Origin: Berberis thunbergii
Lineage: Eukaryota; Streptophyta; Magnoliopsida; Ranunculales; Berberidaceae
Assembly (NCBI GenBank): GCA_003290165.1
Contig: QNQO01000201.1
Span: 1,178,001-1,242,000 of the forward strand
DNA: 64,000 nt
Direction of reading: 5' to 3'
The notes under the pieces are model-generated. The model made no database searches. It saw nothing but the letters and a program-made list of their open reading frames with translations, and was not told the origin of the DNA. A program made the translations under genes and the position numbers. Shown one piece after another: positions 1-11,690 of the stretch. How positions within the stretch are numbered: position 1 is the first letter of the stretch; the number at the start of each line of letters is the position of its first letter.

Positions 1-113
1 AAGGTGAGACCTACAGGTCAACACCATAAGAAAGTAACCATGCCGCCGGCGGGTCTCAAACCTAGGACGTGGGGGATAAACCCACACTGCCCTAACCACT
101 CGACCATAACACC
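1..113 (-). mobile_element. Au-like SINE, cut by window start
   Basis: On the minus strand this reads as the tRNA-derived head of a plant SINE. An A-box-like stretch (gtcgagtggttagg) is followed by a B-box-like stretch (ggtttgagaccc) and then the GC-rich 'cgccggcggcat' segment. The same order occurs in the complete copy at 36,203-36,382. The 3' tail lies outside the window. The 5' end abuts the hAT-type MITE at 114-788, whose 8-bp target duplication (ataacacc) is the SINE's own 5' end. The SINE was therefore present before the MITE. Confidence 0.75.
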
Positions 114-788
114 TAGGGCTGTTAATTAGTTTCTTAAAATCGACCGAACCGGTCGAATCGAATTGAATTGAACCGATAAATAATCAAACCGAAAAATAAT
201 AATAACCGAATAGTAAAAATCGAATCGAATCGAATGAAGTTCAGTTCGGTTTCGGTTTTTGAAATTTTGAAAATCGAAATAATCAAACCAAACCATACAA
301 AGAAAATTTTCCTCAATTACCCTTGCAACCATTGAAAATTACCCTTGCAACCCAAGCAGATGCATTTTTGCTTTTATGTATGTTGAAATTATAGGACTAT
401 TCTTTCAGGGCTGCAATAATCCATGTTGAAGTCACAGACTTTGAATTTATAGTACTAAATTTTGAAATTATAGGATTGTATTTATAGGACTAAATTTTGA
501 AATTATATGACTAAATTTATAGGACTGTATGTTGAAATTATAGGACTGAATTTCGTAAGCCCTGTTGAAATCATAGGACTGAAATTATGTTGAAATCACA
601 GTGTGAAACATTTTGTGATGAAAAACCGAAAAAAAAAACCGAATTAAATTGAACCGCACGATTTGGTTTGATTTTGGTTTTTTTAATTTAAAATTGGATA
701 ACCAAATCGAACCGAAAACCGAACTTGAACTTGGTTTGATTTCAGTTTTGGTACAAAATCGAACCATTTGAACCGATTAACAACCCTA
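114..788. mobile_element. hAT-type MITE, 675 bp, inserted in SINE
   Basis: The ends are imperfect inverted repeats. The left end starts tagggctgttaatt; the right end read backwards starts tagggttgttaatc. A perfect 8-bp direct repeat, ataacacc, flanks the element at 106-113 and 789-796, as expected for hAT superfamily insertions. The subterminal parts are rich in degenerate 'cgaaccgaa' and 'aaatcgaa' motifs on both strands, and the centre repeats 'gaaattataggactaaat'. There is no transposase, so the element is non-autonomous. Short open frames here are by-products of the repeats. Confidence 0.75.
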
Positions 789-971
789 ATAACACCATTG
801 GCAAATACAACCCTAATGGAATAACTTTCCTTATGAAGCATTTAACAACTTAGAAACATAAAAATTTTCACTTTTATTTATTTATTAAAAAAACAACTTC
901 CAGATTTAGATTGTAGTGGTTTAAAAAAAAAATCTTATTTACAGAAAATTATGGAAAATTGTATTTTTAAT

Positions 972-1079
972 AGCTGAATCTAGAGAGCGAGGGAGGCCCT
1001 CCACCATCCATGGTCCTCGAGATGCGCATCTCAAGTACGATGAATGGTGGTGAGCCTCCCTCGCTCCTTAGACTTGCTC
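972..1079. mobile_element. MULE-type MITE, copy 1 of 5 (108 bp)
   Basis: A short element that folds back on itself: 'gagcgagggaggc' near the left end and 'gcctccctcgctc' near the right. The outer 22 bases of each end are inverted repeats (agctgaatctagagagcg against gagcaagtctaaggagcg). The 9-bp direct repeat atttttaat at 963-971 and 1080-1088 is the target duplication length of Mutator-like elements. Related copies lie at 20,684, 28,429, 29,670 and 29,893. Confidence 0.75.
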
Positions 1080-1241
1080 ATTTTTAATGGAAACATCAAA
1101 ATTTCCACTTTTATTTATTTCCATATTTTAATTGACGAACTATAGCTATAATTAAGCTTATAAATATGAAAGCACCCTCCCCATCAACCCAAATTGCACA
1201 CATTAATCTTCCTGCTCAATGACACCATCAATTCAGACACC

Positions 1242-1660
1242 ATGAAGAATCAATCAAATATTCTTGGAGCTTTCTTTGTTTCAATATTGTTTCAGTTGCT
1301 TGTTGCAACCATCTCCGCCAAGGACACATCTCTCAATTGGAGGTACATTCCACAACAACAACTCAAGGATCTGCCTTGATGTACGTATTCATGAAATCAC
1401 ACACTTTGCTATTACTGATTACAACCAAAAGACTAGTGCAAGTTTGGTTCTCCAAGAACTGCTGATTGCATCTACAACAACTATTGAAGAAGGGCGAGTT
1501 GTATGAATTTTATTGTATTGCCACATCTCAAACTGAGCTAGGCATCTTTTGTCTCAGAGTTGTGGTTTTGGAAGACAATCAAGGGACTAGGACGACTCAG
1601 ACCTCTAGTCGTTTAGGCATTTCATGCGCGACAACTAAGCGTCCATCAAGAAAGATGAAA
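1242..1660 (+). pseudogene. broken cystatin-like gene (cysteine protease inhibitor)
   Basis: The ATG at 1242 opens a frame with a signal-peptide-like start (MKNQSNILGAFFVSILF) that stops at 1377-1379. Cystatin-like sequence continues in a second frame (EITHFAITDYNQKTSASL, about 1395-1450) and then a third (ELYEFYCIAT, about 1495-1525). Phytocystatins share the alpha-helix pattern seen in the second frame, but the Q-x-V-x-G loop is not recognisable here; its place is taken by TTIEEG. At least two frameshifts break the gene, so no functional inhibitor can be made. A TATA-like tataaata lies at 1160-1167. Upstream is a MITE; downstream the Copia element starts at 1872. The family call rests on partial motif resemblance only. 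Confidence 0.45.
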
Positions 1661-1871
1661 CTGCTTGTTTAATGCAATTAACTTTCTTCTTAGTATTTCA
1701 TCAACAACTTACCTCAGACATGTAGATTAAATTTCAGCAACTATTTCTTAATTCTATTTGTTTTATAAAATTTGGTTATTCTATAATCTTTATTGTTTTT
1801 AGTTTCTGTTCAACCATAAGCTTACCATCAACCACACGTCAATTGAGGATTTGCTAGTATGATGAAGTACA

Positions 1872-2339
1872 TGATGGGGTAATTACGTAAATTTCCTATA
1901 AACCAGATTAGCGAGAATGCAATAAATAAATGAACACACAAGTATTTACGTGGTTCACCCAACTTGGGCTACGTCCACGAGCTGCTGCAAAACTTTACTT
2001 AAAGGAAACAAATTGTTTACAAACACTCACAACTCACGACCCACAACCCAATTGCACCCGAGAAAATTACTCTCAATTTTTCTCTCTCTCACAAGCTTAA
2101 TTCTCTAAGCTTTTATTCACTCTCTTCTCTTAGGAGGAGATATGCTTCTCTTTGCAAAGAGAAGAATGGTTGGGATGAGATGATGAAAAATGAGGAGAGG
2201 GAGATGCCTTTATATAGGCTTCAAATGAGGTGGGTGAATTAATGAGGTGGATGGATGATTGCAATTAATTGGGTAGGCATCAACCACCATCTTCTCACCG
2301 TCCATCCACTAGCCTCCCTTTTTTTTTACTTTCTCAACA
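1872..2339 (-). repeat. 3' LTR of Copia element 1
   Basis: This 468-bp repeat aligns along its whole length with 5080-5531, apart from substitutions and a small indel. On the plus strand it starts tgatggggtaatt and ends ctttctcaaca. It contains 'tttatataggcttc' (minus-strand TATA-like tatata) and the long 'ttcacccaacttggg' segment shared with the other LTR. Confidence 0.9.
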
Positions 2340-2404
2340 ATCTTCCATTTGAAGACTAATTTCAATCTATCTTCACACCTCGATCAATGCAGCAGCCTTT
2401 CCGG

Positions 2405-4031
2405 TCTTGTTACTCTAGCAGGCCAACTGAAGTTGAACACAACTTCAGTTTGTTGATAGTCACTGCCTTTGTCAACATATCCGCTGGATTCTTGCTTCCT
2501 TAGATCTTCTCCAGTATTAACACATCATCTTCCAATAGAGATCTGATGAGGTGATAACGAAGTACAATATGCTTGGTTCTGGAATGAAATGATGAATTCT
2601 TTGCCAAGTGTATCGCACTCTGACTATCACTATGCAAAACATTCTTCTCCTGTTTGAATCCCAACTCAGTTAACAAACCTTGAATCCATATCATCTCTTT
2701 ACTAGCTTAAGTTACTACTACATACTCAGCCTCTATAGTGGATAGAGTGACAATCTTCTATATCTGTGATATCCAACTAACAACTGTGGTTCCAACGGTA
2801 AACACATAACCGGTGGTGCTCCTTTGGTGATCGACTTCCCTTGCAAAATCTGCGTCTATGTAGCCTTGTACTTTCAACTCTCCTTTGCAAAAGTACAAAC
2901 ATTTGTCTGTGGTGCCTTGTAGGTACCTCAAAATCCACTTGATTGCTTCCCAGTGGATCTTTCTTGGGTTTGACATAAACCTGCTAACAGCTCCCACTGC
3001 ATGGCCAATGTCTAGTCTCGTACAGACCATCGCGTACATCAAACTCCCAATGGCTTAGGTGTAAGGAACCTTAGCCATGAAGTTTCTTTTGTCCTCTGTC
3101 TGAGGAAACTGTTCCTTGTATAGATGGAAATGACTTGCCAAGGGTGTGCTGACTGCCTTGGCATCGCCCATGTTGAATCTTTGCAAAACACGGTTGATGT
3201 ACTCTACCTGAGATAACTGCAAAGTCCCTCTTTGCTTATCTCTTGTGATTTGCATTCCAAGAATCTTTTTTGCTGCACCCAAGTCTTTCATGTCAAACTC
3301 CTTTGACAATTGTTGCTTCAACCTTCTGACGTCGTGCATATCTAGACTTGCCATCAACATATCATCTACATAGAGAAGTAAAATGATATATCTGGACTTA
3401 CACCTCTTGAAGTAGCAACAGTGGTCGGCGTTGCACTTCTTGAAACCTTCCTTGTGCATGAAGCCGTCGAACTTTTTGTACCACTGTCTTGGGGCTTGCT
3501 TCAGGCCATGCAAACTCTTCTCAAGTATGCACATCATGTTTTTCTTCCCTTTTTCTGAAAAATCTTCTGCTTGTGCATGTATATCTCCTCTTCTAGATCT
3601 CCATGAAGAAACGCAGTCTTCACGTCCAATTGCTCAAGATGAAGATCTTTAATGGCAACAATACTCAACACTGACCTGATAGTGTTAAGTTTCACAACAG
3701 AAGCAAAAATGTCGGTGTAGTTAACTCCTTCCTTCTAGTGGAATCCTTTGACAACTAGTCGGGCTTTGTATCTCTTAGAGCCATCACGCTCCTCTTTCAC
3801 CCGGTACACCCATTTGTTGTGAAGTGCCTTCTTCCCCACGGGTAACTCAGCTAGTTCCCATGTTTGGTTGGAGATGAGAGACTTCATCTCCTCATTCATA
3901 GCAAGCTCCCACTTGCTGGCATGTCCAGTCTGACAAGCTTCATCATAGCATTCATGCTCCCTTCCATTAGTCAGCAACAAATAGTTCATGTATCTCCTGT
4001 TAGGCACATGAGGCCGAGAAGACCTTCTCAA
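2405..4031 (-). pseudogene. Copia pol remnant: reverse transcriptase and RNase H
   Basis: Collinear open pieces on the minus strand cover the RT N-terminal part (3735-4031, KWVYRVKEERDGSKRYKARL), the RT core with the catalytic YVDD box (3055-3537, ILLLYVDDMLMA) and RNase H (2500-3042, with HSDSQSAIHLAKN). In-frame stops or frame changes separate them near 3730, 3050, 2760 and 2500. Copia proteins are normally one uninterrupted polyprotein, so this copy is dead. Confidence 0.88.
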
Positions 4032-4181
4032 TACAGGAGCTGGAGTAGGAGGCTATGGTGTGTCTGGCTGCTGCACACTACTCTGTCCAGCAGGTTCCTC
4101 TGGCTAAGGACTTGCTACTATCTGCTCCATCACAGGACTATCTGGAATATCATCTGCATCTGCAAATATTGGCCCACTCTG

Positions 4182-4946
4182 TTATGAGTCGTTGGTGTCA
4201 GTTTTATGCTTGTCTTTGTACATCCCTCTTTTGTTGAAAATCACATATCTGCTGCGGATCACCTTCTTATTTTCGTCATCCCAAATGCGGTAGCCGAACT
4301 CGTCCTTGCCATAGCCGATGAGGGTGCATTTCTTGGATTTGGGATCGAGCTTATTCTTGCCTTGATCATTAAATTTTAACTTGTTGCTTCCCGACGAGCT
4401 ACTCATAGTTGTGACAGTAGCATTCCAGCTTTTTGGTAGAGAAGACAATAGTATCAGTGCCCGTACTTCTTCATCAAATCCAATCTCAACTGAACTCAAC
4501 TGGGTTGTGACTGTGTTGAGTTCATTGAGATGTTGAGCAACCGATGCGCCTTCCATCATCAGCAAATTGAACAACCGCTTCATCAAGTGAACTTTGTTAG
4601 AGGCCGATGGCTTCTCATACATACTAGAGAGAGCCGCCATAAGACCCGACGTGGTCTTCTCCTTTGCTATGTTAAAAGCAACATTGCGGGATAGCGTCAA
4701 TCGGATAACTCCAAGGGCATGTCTATCAAGCAAGGCCCACTCCTCATCTTTCATAGTTTCTGGCTTCTGCCCTATGAGAGGTAGGTACAAATTTTTCTGG
4801 TATAGATGATCCTCTATCTGCATCTTCCATAATCCAAAATCTGTGCCATCGAACTTTTCGAGTTTCACATTCCCTTTGTCTGCAGCTATCGCTCCCACTC
4901 GAATTTGGCTTCTTCTGTATTGTTTCTGACAATTCCTGCGAACCAC
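4182..4946 (-). pseudogene. Copia gag fused in frame to post-integrase segment
   Basis: A 254-residue open frame on the minus strand. Residues about 30-170 are a UBN2-type Copia gag (KLEKFDGTDFGLWKMQIEDH near the start, then NELNTVTTQLSS). At about residue 180 it jumps without a stop into the segment that normally follows integrase (KKCTLIGYGKDEFGYRIWD). The zinc knuckle, protease and integrase core have been lost by one clean in-frame deletion. The remaining frame is still open, which is unusual for such a rearranged copy. Confidence 0.85.
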
Positions 4947-5079
4947 TGTGTATTAGAACACCTCCGTTGACAGATCGATACCGTCGATGAAATTTCACTA
5001 TTCACGAATTCACTATTCACGTGAATAGTACCCTTGCAGAAAAATTGCCAGAATACATGACCAAGGCTCTGATACCAAT

Positions 5080-5531
5080 TAATGGGAAAATTACGCAAAT
5101 TTCATATAAACCAGATTAGCGAGAATGTAATAAATAAATGAACACAAAGTATTTACATGGTTCACCCAACTTGGACTACGTCCACGAGCTGTTGCAAAAC
5201 TTTACTTAAAGAAAACAAATTATTTACAAACACTTACAACTCACGACCCAAACCCAATTACACCCGAGAAAATTACTCTCAATTTTTCTCTTTCTCACAA
5301 GCTTAATTCTCTAAGATTTTACTCACTCTTTTCTCTAAGGAGGAGATATGCTTCTCTTTGCAAAGAAAAGAATGGTTGGGATGAGATGATGAAAAATGAG
5401 GAGGGGGAGATGCATTTATATAGGCTTCAAATGAGGTGGATGGATGGTTGCAATTATTTGAGTAGGCATCAACCACCATCTTCTCACCGTTTATCCACTA
5501 GCCTCCCCCTTTTTTTTTGACTTTCTCAATA
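5080..5531 (-). repeat. 5' LTR of Copia element 1
   Basis: A 452-bp repeat matching 1872-2339. The tRNA-Met primer-binding site lies just left of it at 5066-5077. It is followed by the target duplication gtaca at 5532-5536. Confidence 0.9.
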
Positions 5532-5759
5532 GTACACGACTAATTGTATTTGATAACTATAACTATTTCTCTCGACCTTGCTATAAACTACGACGTTTAC
5601 ACGATATCAAGTTGGAATACATATCAAATACTACTAAGCAATAAATATATACAACTACATAGACCAACTAGTTCGAAAAGAAAGCTCTCTTGTTTGCAGC
5701 CAGCCAGCCTGAGGTACGTGTAATGCTTCGCCTGGTGCTCTTCAGGGGATCCAATCACA

Positions 5760-7640
5760 AAGGTATATATGTTGTCCTAGAACAAACTTCCTCTTACCTT
5801 GTTCATCAACCACATTCAAGTCCTTACAAACATCCACACTCACTTTCACACTCAACCTTCCCTCTATCGACTTTCACCCTGTCAAAGCCAATTAACTGTT
5901 TCTTTGGAATCCCTTTCACTCCATCTGAGCTTGGTGGTTTCCAAAAGACTAACTAACATGATATGGGTTCCATCTGTACCTCAATCATTCTTCACTCCAA
6001 TCTCAATATCAAAATTTAGATTCTTGCAGTTCACCTTGGATATGTCGATTGCTTGTCCATTTGGAACAATGTCCGAGTTATGAAATGTAAGGTAGGTCAA
6101 GCATGTGAGATGAAGTCATGGGAACAATGATAGTTGAATATGGAGTAACTTAGCCCATTCCCAAACTCATAGATGCTTTGCCCAGTGTAGAACCGATAGG
6201 TTCTGCCAGGAAAACTTGTAGTGTTGTTAGATCTCATGTTCATGTCTGTCATTGGCACCAGATCAACGTATTCCTGGGGATACCATGTATTTGGTAATCT
6301 TCCACCTAGAAAAATGTCACAAAGTTAACAGTATTAGCTGCTAATTAATAACTTGCAAAAACTAGTATAGAAGTAGAAAACACTTCCGACGCGTGGTCGT
6401 TATGGTGAAAGAACAGTAAATAATGAATGTGAGAGGGAGCAACAATCACCTGGATTATAGTCACCAAATATGACTTGAGCTATGGCCTCTCCTCCAAACT
6501 GACCTGGGTAACCTACCCACAATTTCGCTTGAATTTTGGTCACGTTTTTCACAAATGAGACATCTATTGGACCTGCAGACAATCACTAGTATGACAGGTC
6601 CAGTTGCTGCACTTACCACTTCAGTGACTAGTTTCTCTTGCAGTGCAGGTAAGGTCAGCAAGTTCACTCTATCCAATGCTTCAGCCTCAATCGACTGATC
6701 AAGCCCCACAACCAGCACGACTGCATCTGCCTCAGCTGCAGTCTTTGCTGCGGTTTCAATCAATTGTCCATCACTACATTTCACACAAGCACGCCCTGCT
6801 TCGTACACAACCGAAGTGTAACTTTGAAGTCCTTGTATAGGGCTAATGTATCCACAAGTAATGCCTGCATAGTTGCTTAGCATTGTTTGAGTGGCATTTG
6901 CATTTGGTCCAATAACCGCTATGGTTTCGGTGGTGTTAACTGCCAGAGGAAGTGTTCCATCATTGTCTAGTAATACTATGCCCTGCTTTGCAGCTTCCAA
7001 TGCCAGCTGCTTGTGATCATTAGTGCATACATCTGAAGGCCCTAATTCCCCAAAAGGAAGTTGCTTTGGGTCACCATCGAAAAAGCCCAACCTCATCAGA
7101 ACTATGTAGTCATCTGTTAATGCTTGGTCTATGATAGATTCTTCTACTTTTCCTAGCTTCACTGCATTCTCAGTGTAGTTGGCCTGAAAATTCCCACAGT
7201 TTTTTTCCACACCTGTACAAGTCATCTAAAATTTCATTTAAAGAGTACAACATGTCATTACTTTCAAATTTTAAGTATCTAGTGTAATACACAACTCCTA
7301 TTTAAGCGACAAAACAAATGAAGATTCACACTCAAAACTTATAAGGCACCAGCATCCTCAGGTGTACTAGTGTAATGGATAGCGTCGTAGAACACCTTAA
7401 TGGAATCACAATCTGTAACAATGTATCTGTGCAAGACCGAGTAAGGAATTGGAAAGGTACATAAAGAAATCTGATTCTCTATTAATAGAAACGAGAATTG
7501 TCTACAAGAAAAAGAAACGACTTCATGACTAATATATAAGCTTGAAACTTGAAGAGAAACAAACCCATACAAGTTGTTGCACCTTCCCTTGGAGAGTAAG
7601 GCGGGACACAAGATCTGTTGCACGAGTACTGTAAGATAGC
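5760..7640 (-). pseudogene. GH3 beta-xylosidase (BXL-type) pseudogene
   Basis: Minus-strand pieces match plant GH3 beta-D-xylosidase/arabinofuranosidases, secreted enzymes that trim xylan side chains in the cell wall. In order: RATDLVSRLTLQGKV (about 7570-7630, N-terminal), YIVTDCDSIKVFYDAIHY (7340-7430, keeping the family's nucleophile Asp motif), a large exon at 6450-7225 ('[11 protein letters not shown]', '[17 protein letters not shown]') and a C-terminal exon from 6305 leftwards ([28 protein letters not shown]). A frameshift near 6580 breaks the large exon. The C-terminal fibronectin-like part (about 5760-6110) has many stops and shifts. The 5' part of the gene is lost near a hAT insertion at 7654. 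It cannot encode an active enzyme. Confidence 0.85.
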
Positions 7641-7653
7641 GAGGTGTTACAGA

Positions 7654-8151
7654 CAGTGTTCTAAAAATCGCTAGGCGCTGGGAGGGCGGCGAGCAGGTGC
7701 CTAGCGCCCAGGGGCCTAGACGGCACCTAGGCGGGCGCCTAGGCGGCATTAGGTTTTGTATTATAACTTTAATAATTTATAAAAGTTAAACATAATACCT
7801 TCTCAATTACATCCAATTTAATGCCAATATACATATGCAAAATTTAAAAACATGAAAAATTAACAATAATGAACAAAATTTATTAAAACTCAAATGACTA
7901 AAGTTAGTCATGATGGGTACTTTATATAAATTTGAATTTGTGTAATCTTTTATTTTTCTTCAAATTGCATGAATAACCTCAGTTATTTTTTATAAAATCT
8001 ACATTAGTAAAATTGGTACTGGCAGATCCTTTGAGAATTCCATTAAGTAATCATCATTTGCTATATTTAGACATATACTGAATAAAAAATAATTAAATAG
8101 TTTATTTCTAAAAATAGGAAAAAAAATAAATAAGAACACAATCAGCCTTAT

Positions 8152-8182
<31 letters not shown>

Positions 8183-8363
8183 AAAAAAATCGCCCAGACC
8201 GCCTAGACCCCGCCTAGGCCGACTAGACCGCCTAGGCCGCCCAGACCCGCCTAGGCCCGCCCAGACAGCCCAGAACCGCCTAGACAGCCCGCCCAGCCAT
8301 TAATCTGGGCGGTTTTCCACCTTCTAGCCTAGGCGGCCGCCCAGGCCGATTTTTAGAACACTG
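7654..8363. mobile_element. non-autonomous hAT element, 710 bp
   Basis: The ends are inverted repeats (cagtgttctaaaaatcg at the left, its complement at the right) flanked by a perfect 8-bp duplication, gttacaga, at 7646-7653 and 8364-8371. The inner borders are unusually GC-rich, with many 'gcctaggcgg' copies (7675-7748 and 8190-8345), around an AT-rich core. No transposase is present. It sits in the remnant of the beta-xylosidase gene's first exon region. Confidence 0.88.
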
Positions 8364-8371
8364 GTTACAGA

Positions 8372-8761
8372 ATGCTAACGTACTTGTGTCAGTTACATGC
8401 TTGTCGCATGCATATTGTTATGAGATGCAGGGGATCACTAGGAGAACTAAGATGCAAATATGTAAAAGAAAGTTTTCTTTCATGGCTTCCCCTGTGTGTT
8501 TTCTATCTTTGTTTGAGCACAAAGGTAGGGGCATGTAATGGCAAAGAATTTATAGTTGAATCTACACCCAAATGTTTTCTTTTCGTTTTAAAATAACTAG
8601 TTGTGAATGATAGAAGGGATCTTGCCTTTTTGCATTGGAAGTTCCTTCATTCACAAGTGTTCCAACATGCATGTTATGTTCGTACAAACTCCATGAAGTG
8701 AGAATTACCACCTATGCTAAATAGTTATAAAAAAATAGGCAAATCCTTTGATGTTCCTTGG
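8372..8761. other. spacer between hAT element and Copia 2
   Basis: I see no gene here. A 74-codon open frame (8372-8596, plus strand) has no recognisable motif and begins at the hAT junction. The last five bases (cttgg, 8757-8761) are the target duplication of the next retrotransposon. Confidence 0.4.
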
Positions 8762-8946
8762 TGTTAGCTTGAGAAGAAAGTTATCAGAGAAGAGTTTCTT
8801 TATTATTGATATGATCGAAAGGTTCTGATTACAATGCTTAAATAGGCAACACATAGCATAGACTAGCAAAGACAACATTGCCATGCCTGGCTGTCAATAC
8901 TGTCTAACAAACTAACATATTAGAAACAAATTAATTACACTTAACA
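8762..8946 (-). repeat. 3' LTR of Copia element 2
   Basis: A 185-bp repeat, tgttagcttgag to acacttaaca, matching 13575-13759. Confidence 0.92.
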
Positions 8947-11690
8947 TTCTCCCTCAAACTAAGTGTAGAAGCATCAATGACACTTAGTTTGTCTCTTAGC
9001 AACAAGAATCTGGCGTTACCAAGAGCCTTGGTAAAGACATCTGCAATCTGACCAGCTGCGGAAATGTAAGACACATTAATGAGTTTTCGAGCAACTTTCT
9101 CACGGACAAAGTAGACATCTATCTCAATGTGCTTGGTCCTAGAGTGAAGAACAGGGTTGGCACTAAGCATGACAGTACTCTTGTTGTCACACCATATAGT
9201 GGGAATGTGACAACTAATCTTAAGCTCAGAGAAGAGGGATTGCAACCATGTAATTTCAGCAGTAATAGCAGCAAGGCTTCTATACTCTGCTTCAGTGCTA
9301 CTTCTCGATACAATACTCTGCTTCTTTGATGACCAAGATATAAGGTTGGCACCTAAATAGACACAATAGCCTGAAGTAGATTGTCTGTCAGTGGGATCAG
9401 AAGCCCAATCCGCATCACAATATCAAGTTAATTTGAATGAAGGAGTTGGAACTATATGTAGACCAGAAGTTGATGTAGCCTTAAGATAGCGCAAAATTCT
9501 GTTCACCACTCTCCAATATGCTTCAAGAGGGTTTTGCATGAACTGACAAACACGATTTACAACATATGAGATTTCAGGTCTGGTAATGGTAACATATTGT
9601 AGAGCTCCAACTATGCTTCTATACAACTGCACATTTTGAATTGGATCACTACCAGAATCAAACAATTTTCCCCACCACTCATAGGAGTAGGAAGTCCATT
9701 TGCAAACTGCATCTTAGACCGACATAAGAGATCGTGAATATACTTGGATTGAGACAAAAACAGTCCGCTGTCAGTTTGTTGTACTTGAATACCAAGGAAG
9801 TAATGAGCAGCGCCTAGATCTTTCAATGAAAATTGACTATTCAGTTGATGAATCAACTGTGATACATCATGTGAATTGACACCAGTGACAAGCATGTCAT
9901 CTACATAAACTAGAAGAAATATAGGAGAAGGAGCATGTCTAATGAACAAAGATGAGTCAGACTTAGTAGAAGCAAATCCCATCATTTGAAGTGTATGTTT
10001 CAGTTTATCAAACCAGGCTCGAGGAGCTTGCTTCAGTCCATACAAGGCCTTGTTGAGCTTGCAAATAGCATTAGGACGACTAGGATCAATGAAGCCAAGA
10101 GGTTGCATCATGTAGACCTCTTCTTGAAGATCTCCATTCAAGAATGCATTATTAACATTTAGTTAAGAGACTGACCAACCATATGTGACAGCTATTGATA
10201 GTATAATTCTAATGGTAGTTGGTTTAACTACTGGACTGAAAGTTTCTGCATAATCAAACCCAGCCACTTGTTGAAAGCCTCTAGCTACCAAGCGAGCTTT
10301 GTACCTGTGCACTGATCCATCTGAGTTTTCCTTGATCTTAAAGAGCCATTTACACCCAACAATGGATCTATCCTGTGGAAGATCTACCAGAGACCATGTG
10401 TTGTTCCTCATTAGAGCCAAATACTCATCTTGCATAGCTGAGAACCAATGTGGAGTTTCTAAGGCTTCAGTCAAACTAGAAGGTTCAGCTGATGTCAAGT
10501 ACACCTTAGGCTTATACACCCCAGTTTTCGACCTAGTGGCCATTGGATGTCCAGGTTCAACTCCATGTGCAGTATTAGGAACAATGCTAGGAACATTAGG
10601 GAAACTATGATTGGGACTGTGATCTGTACTGAGAGCTGGACTGTGATCAGTACTGTGAGTTGGACTGTGAGCATTTGGATGTAACAATGGACTATGATTA
10701 GAATCATAACTGGAATTGGATGCTTGATTGTTATGAGATGGAGAAGAAAGAGTGATAGCAGCAGAAGTAGAAGTATTAACCAGTGTAGAGGATGGACTGG
10801 TGTACCATTTTGTATATGGAAAATGATGCTCATTGAACAGGACATCTCGAGAAATGTAGATACGACTAGTGGAAGACATACATTTATATCCTTTACGTTG
10901 AAGACTATATCCAAGAAAAACACACTCAACTGATCTAAACTGGAGTTTAGTAGAGTTATAGGGTCTGATGTTAGGGAAACATGAGCAACCAAACACTTTT
11001 AGACTATGGTAATCAGGGACCTTGGCATACAGAACTTCATATGGAGACTGACCCTTAAGAACAGAAGATGGAACACAGTTTAGAAGAAATACTGAACTCT
11101 TAACTGCTTCATCCCAGAACTTCATGGGAAGTGAAGCATGAGCAAGAAGAGATAGAGCAGACTCAATAATGTGCCTATGTTTTCTTTCAGCCACTCCATT
11201 CTGCTGATGAGTGGTTGGACAAGCAAGTCTATGACCTACACCATGTTGGCTGAGAAATTTTGAGAAATACCTATATTCCCCTCCCCAGTCAGACTGAACA
11301 CACTTGATGGGAAGAACAAATTCAAGTTCTACTTGAGATTTGAACTTAAGGAAGGTTGGGAAAGCATCTGACTTTTTTTGTAGGAGATAAACCCAAGTGA
11401 AGCGACTGTAGGCATCAATAAAGTGTATGTAATACTTGTAACCACATGACGAAATGCTCGATGCAGGACCCCATAGATCAGTGTGAATGAGTTTTAAAGG
11501 CTGATGATACACAGTGGTTGAACTAGATAAAGGAAGTTTATGTATTTTACCAGAGCAACAGAATGAGCACAGGTCCATATTGACAGTATTAGGCACAACA
11601 ACATTACAACTGGTAAGGATTTTCTGTACAAGTGGATATGAGGGATGACCTAATCTAGCATGCCAAAGAGCTAAAAAGAAGAAGAGGCCT
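8931..11690 (-). pseudogene. Copia 2 pol: integrase, RT, RNase H (interrupted)
   Basis: The integrase to RT start is a single 477-residue frame (10163-11596). It shows the pre-integrase end (CSFCCSGKIHKLPL), integrase core (HTDLWGPASS, HQQNGVAERKHRHIIE) and RT N-terminus (GCKWLFKIKENSDGS). RT continues at 9611-10141 with LKQAPRAWFDKLK and the catalytic VYVDDMLVTG. RNase H pieces are at 9423-9665 and 8931-9245 (WCDNKSTVMLSANPVLHSR). Single stops or shifts near 10,160, 9,640 and 9,420 separate the pieces. About 10,610-10,680 encodes a short Ser/His-Pro repeat (variants of STDHSP) in the linker before RT. Confidence 0.9.

Larger units (their letters stand above)
1872..5531 (-). mobile_element. 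Copia LTR retrotransposon 1, internally deleted
   Basis: Two LTRs (1872-2339 and 5080-5531) flank a short 2.74-kb interior. A perfect 5-bp target duplication, gtaca, sits at 1867-1871 and 5532-5536. On the minus strand the primer-binding site TGGTATCAGAGC (plus 5066-5077, two bases inside the right LTR) matches initiator tRNA-Met. A purine-rich tract (aaatggaagat) adjoins the other LTR. The right LTR has lost both canonical ends by G-to-A type changes (TG to TA). The interior has gag-like, post-integrase, reverse transcriptase and RNase H sequence. Zinc knuckle, protease and most of integrase are missing. The gag type (UBN2-like, TNT1-like) suggests a Tork-type lineage. It cannot move by itself. 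Confidence 0.92.

Noticed and set aside
10299..10610. 103-codon plus-strand frame
   Set aside because: Antisense shadow of the Copia 2 polyprotein.
10495..10992. 165-codon frame overlapping Copia 2
   Set aside because: It is a shadow in another frame of the real integrase/RT frame at 10163-11596.
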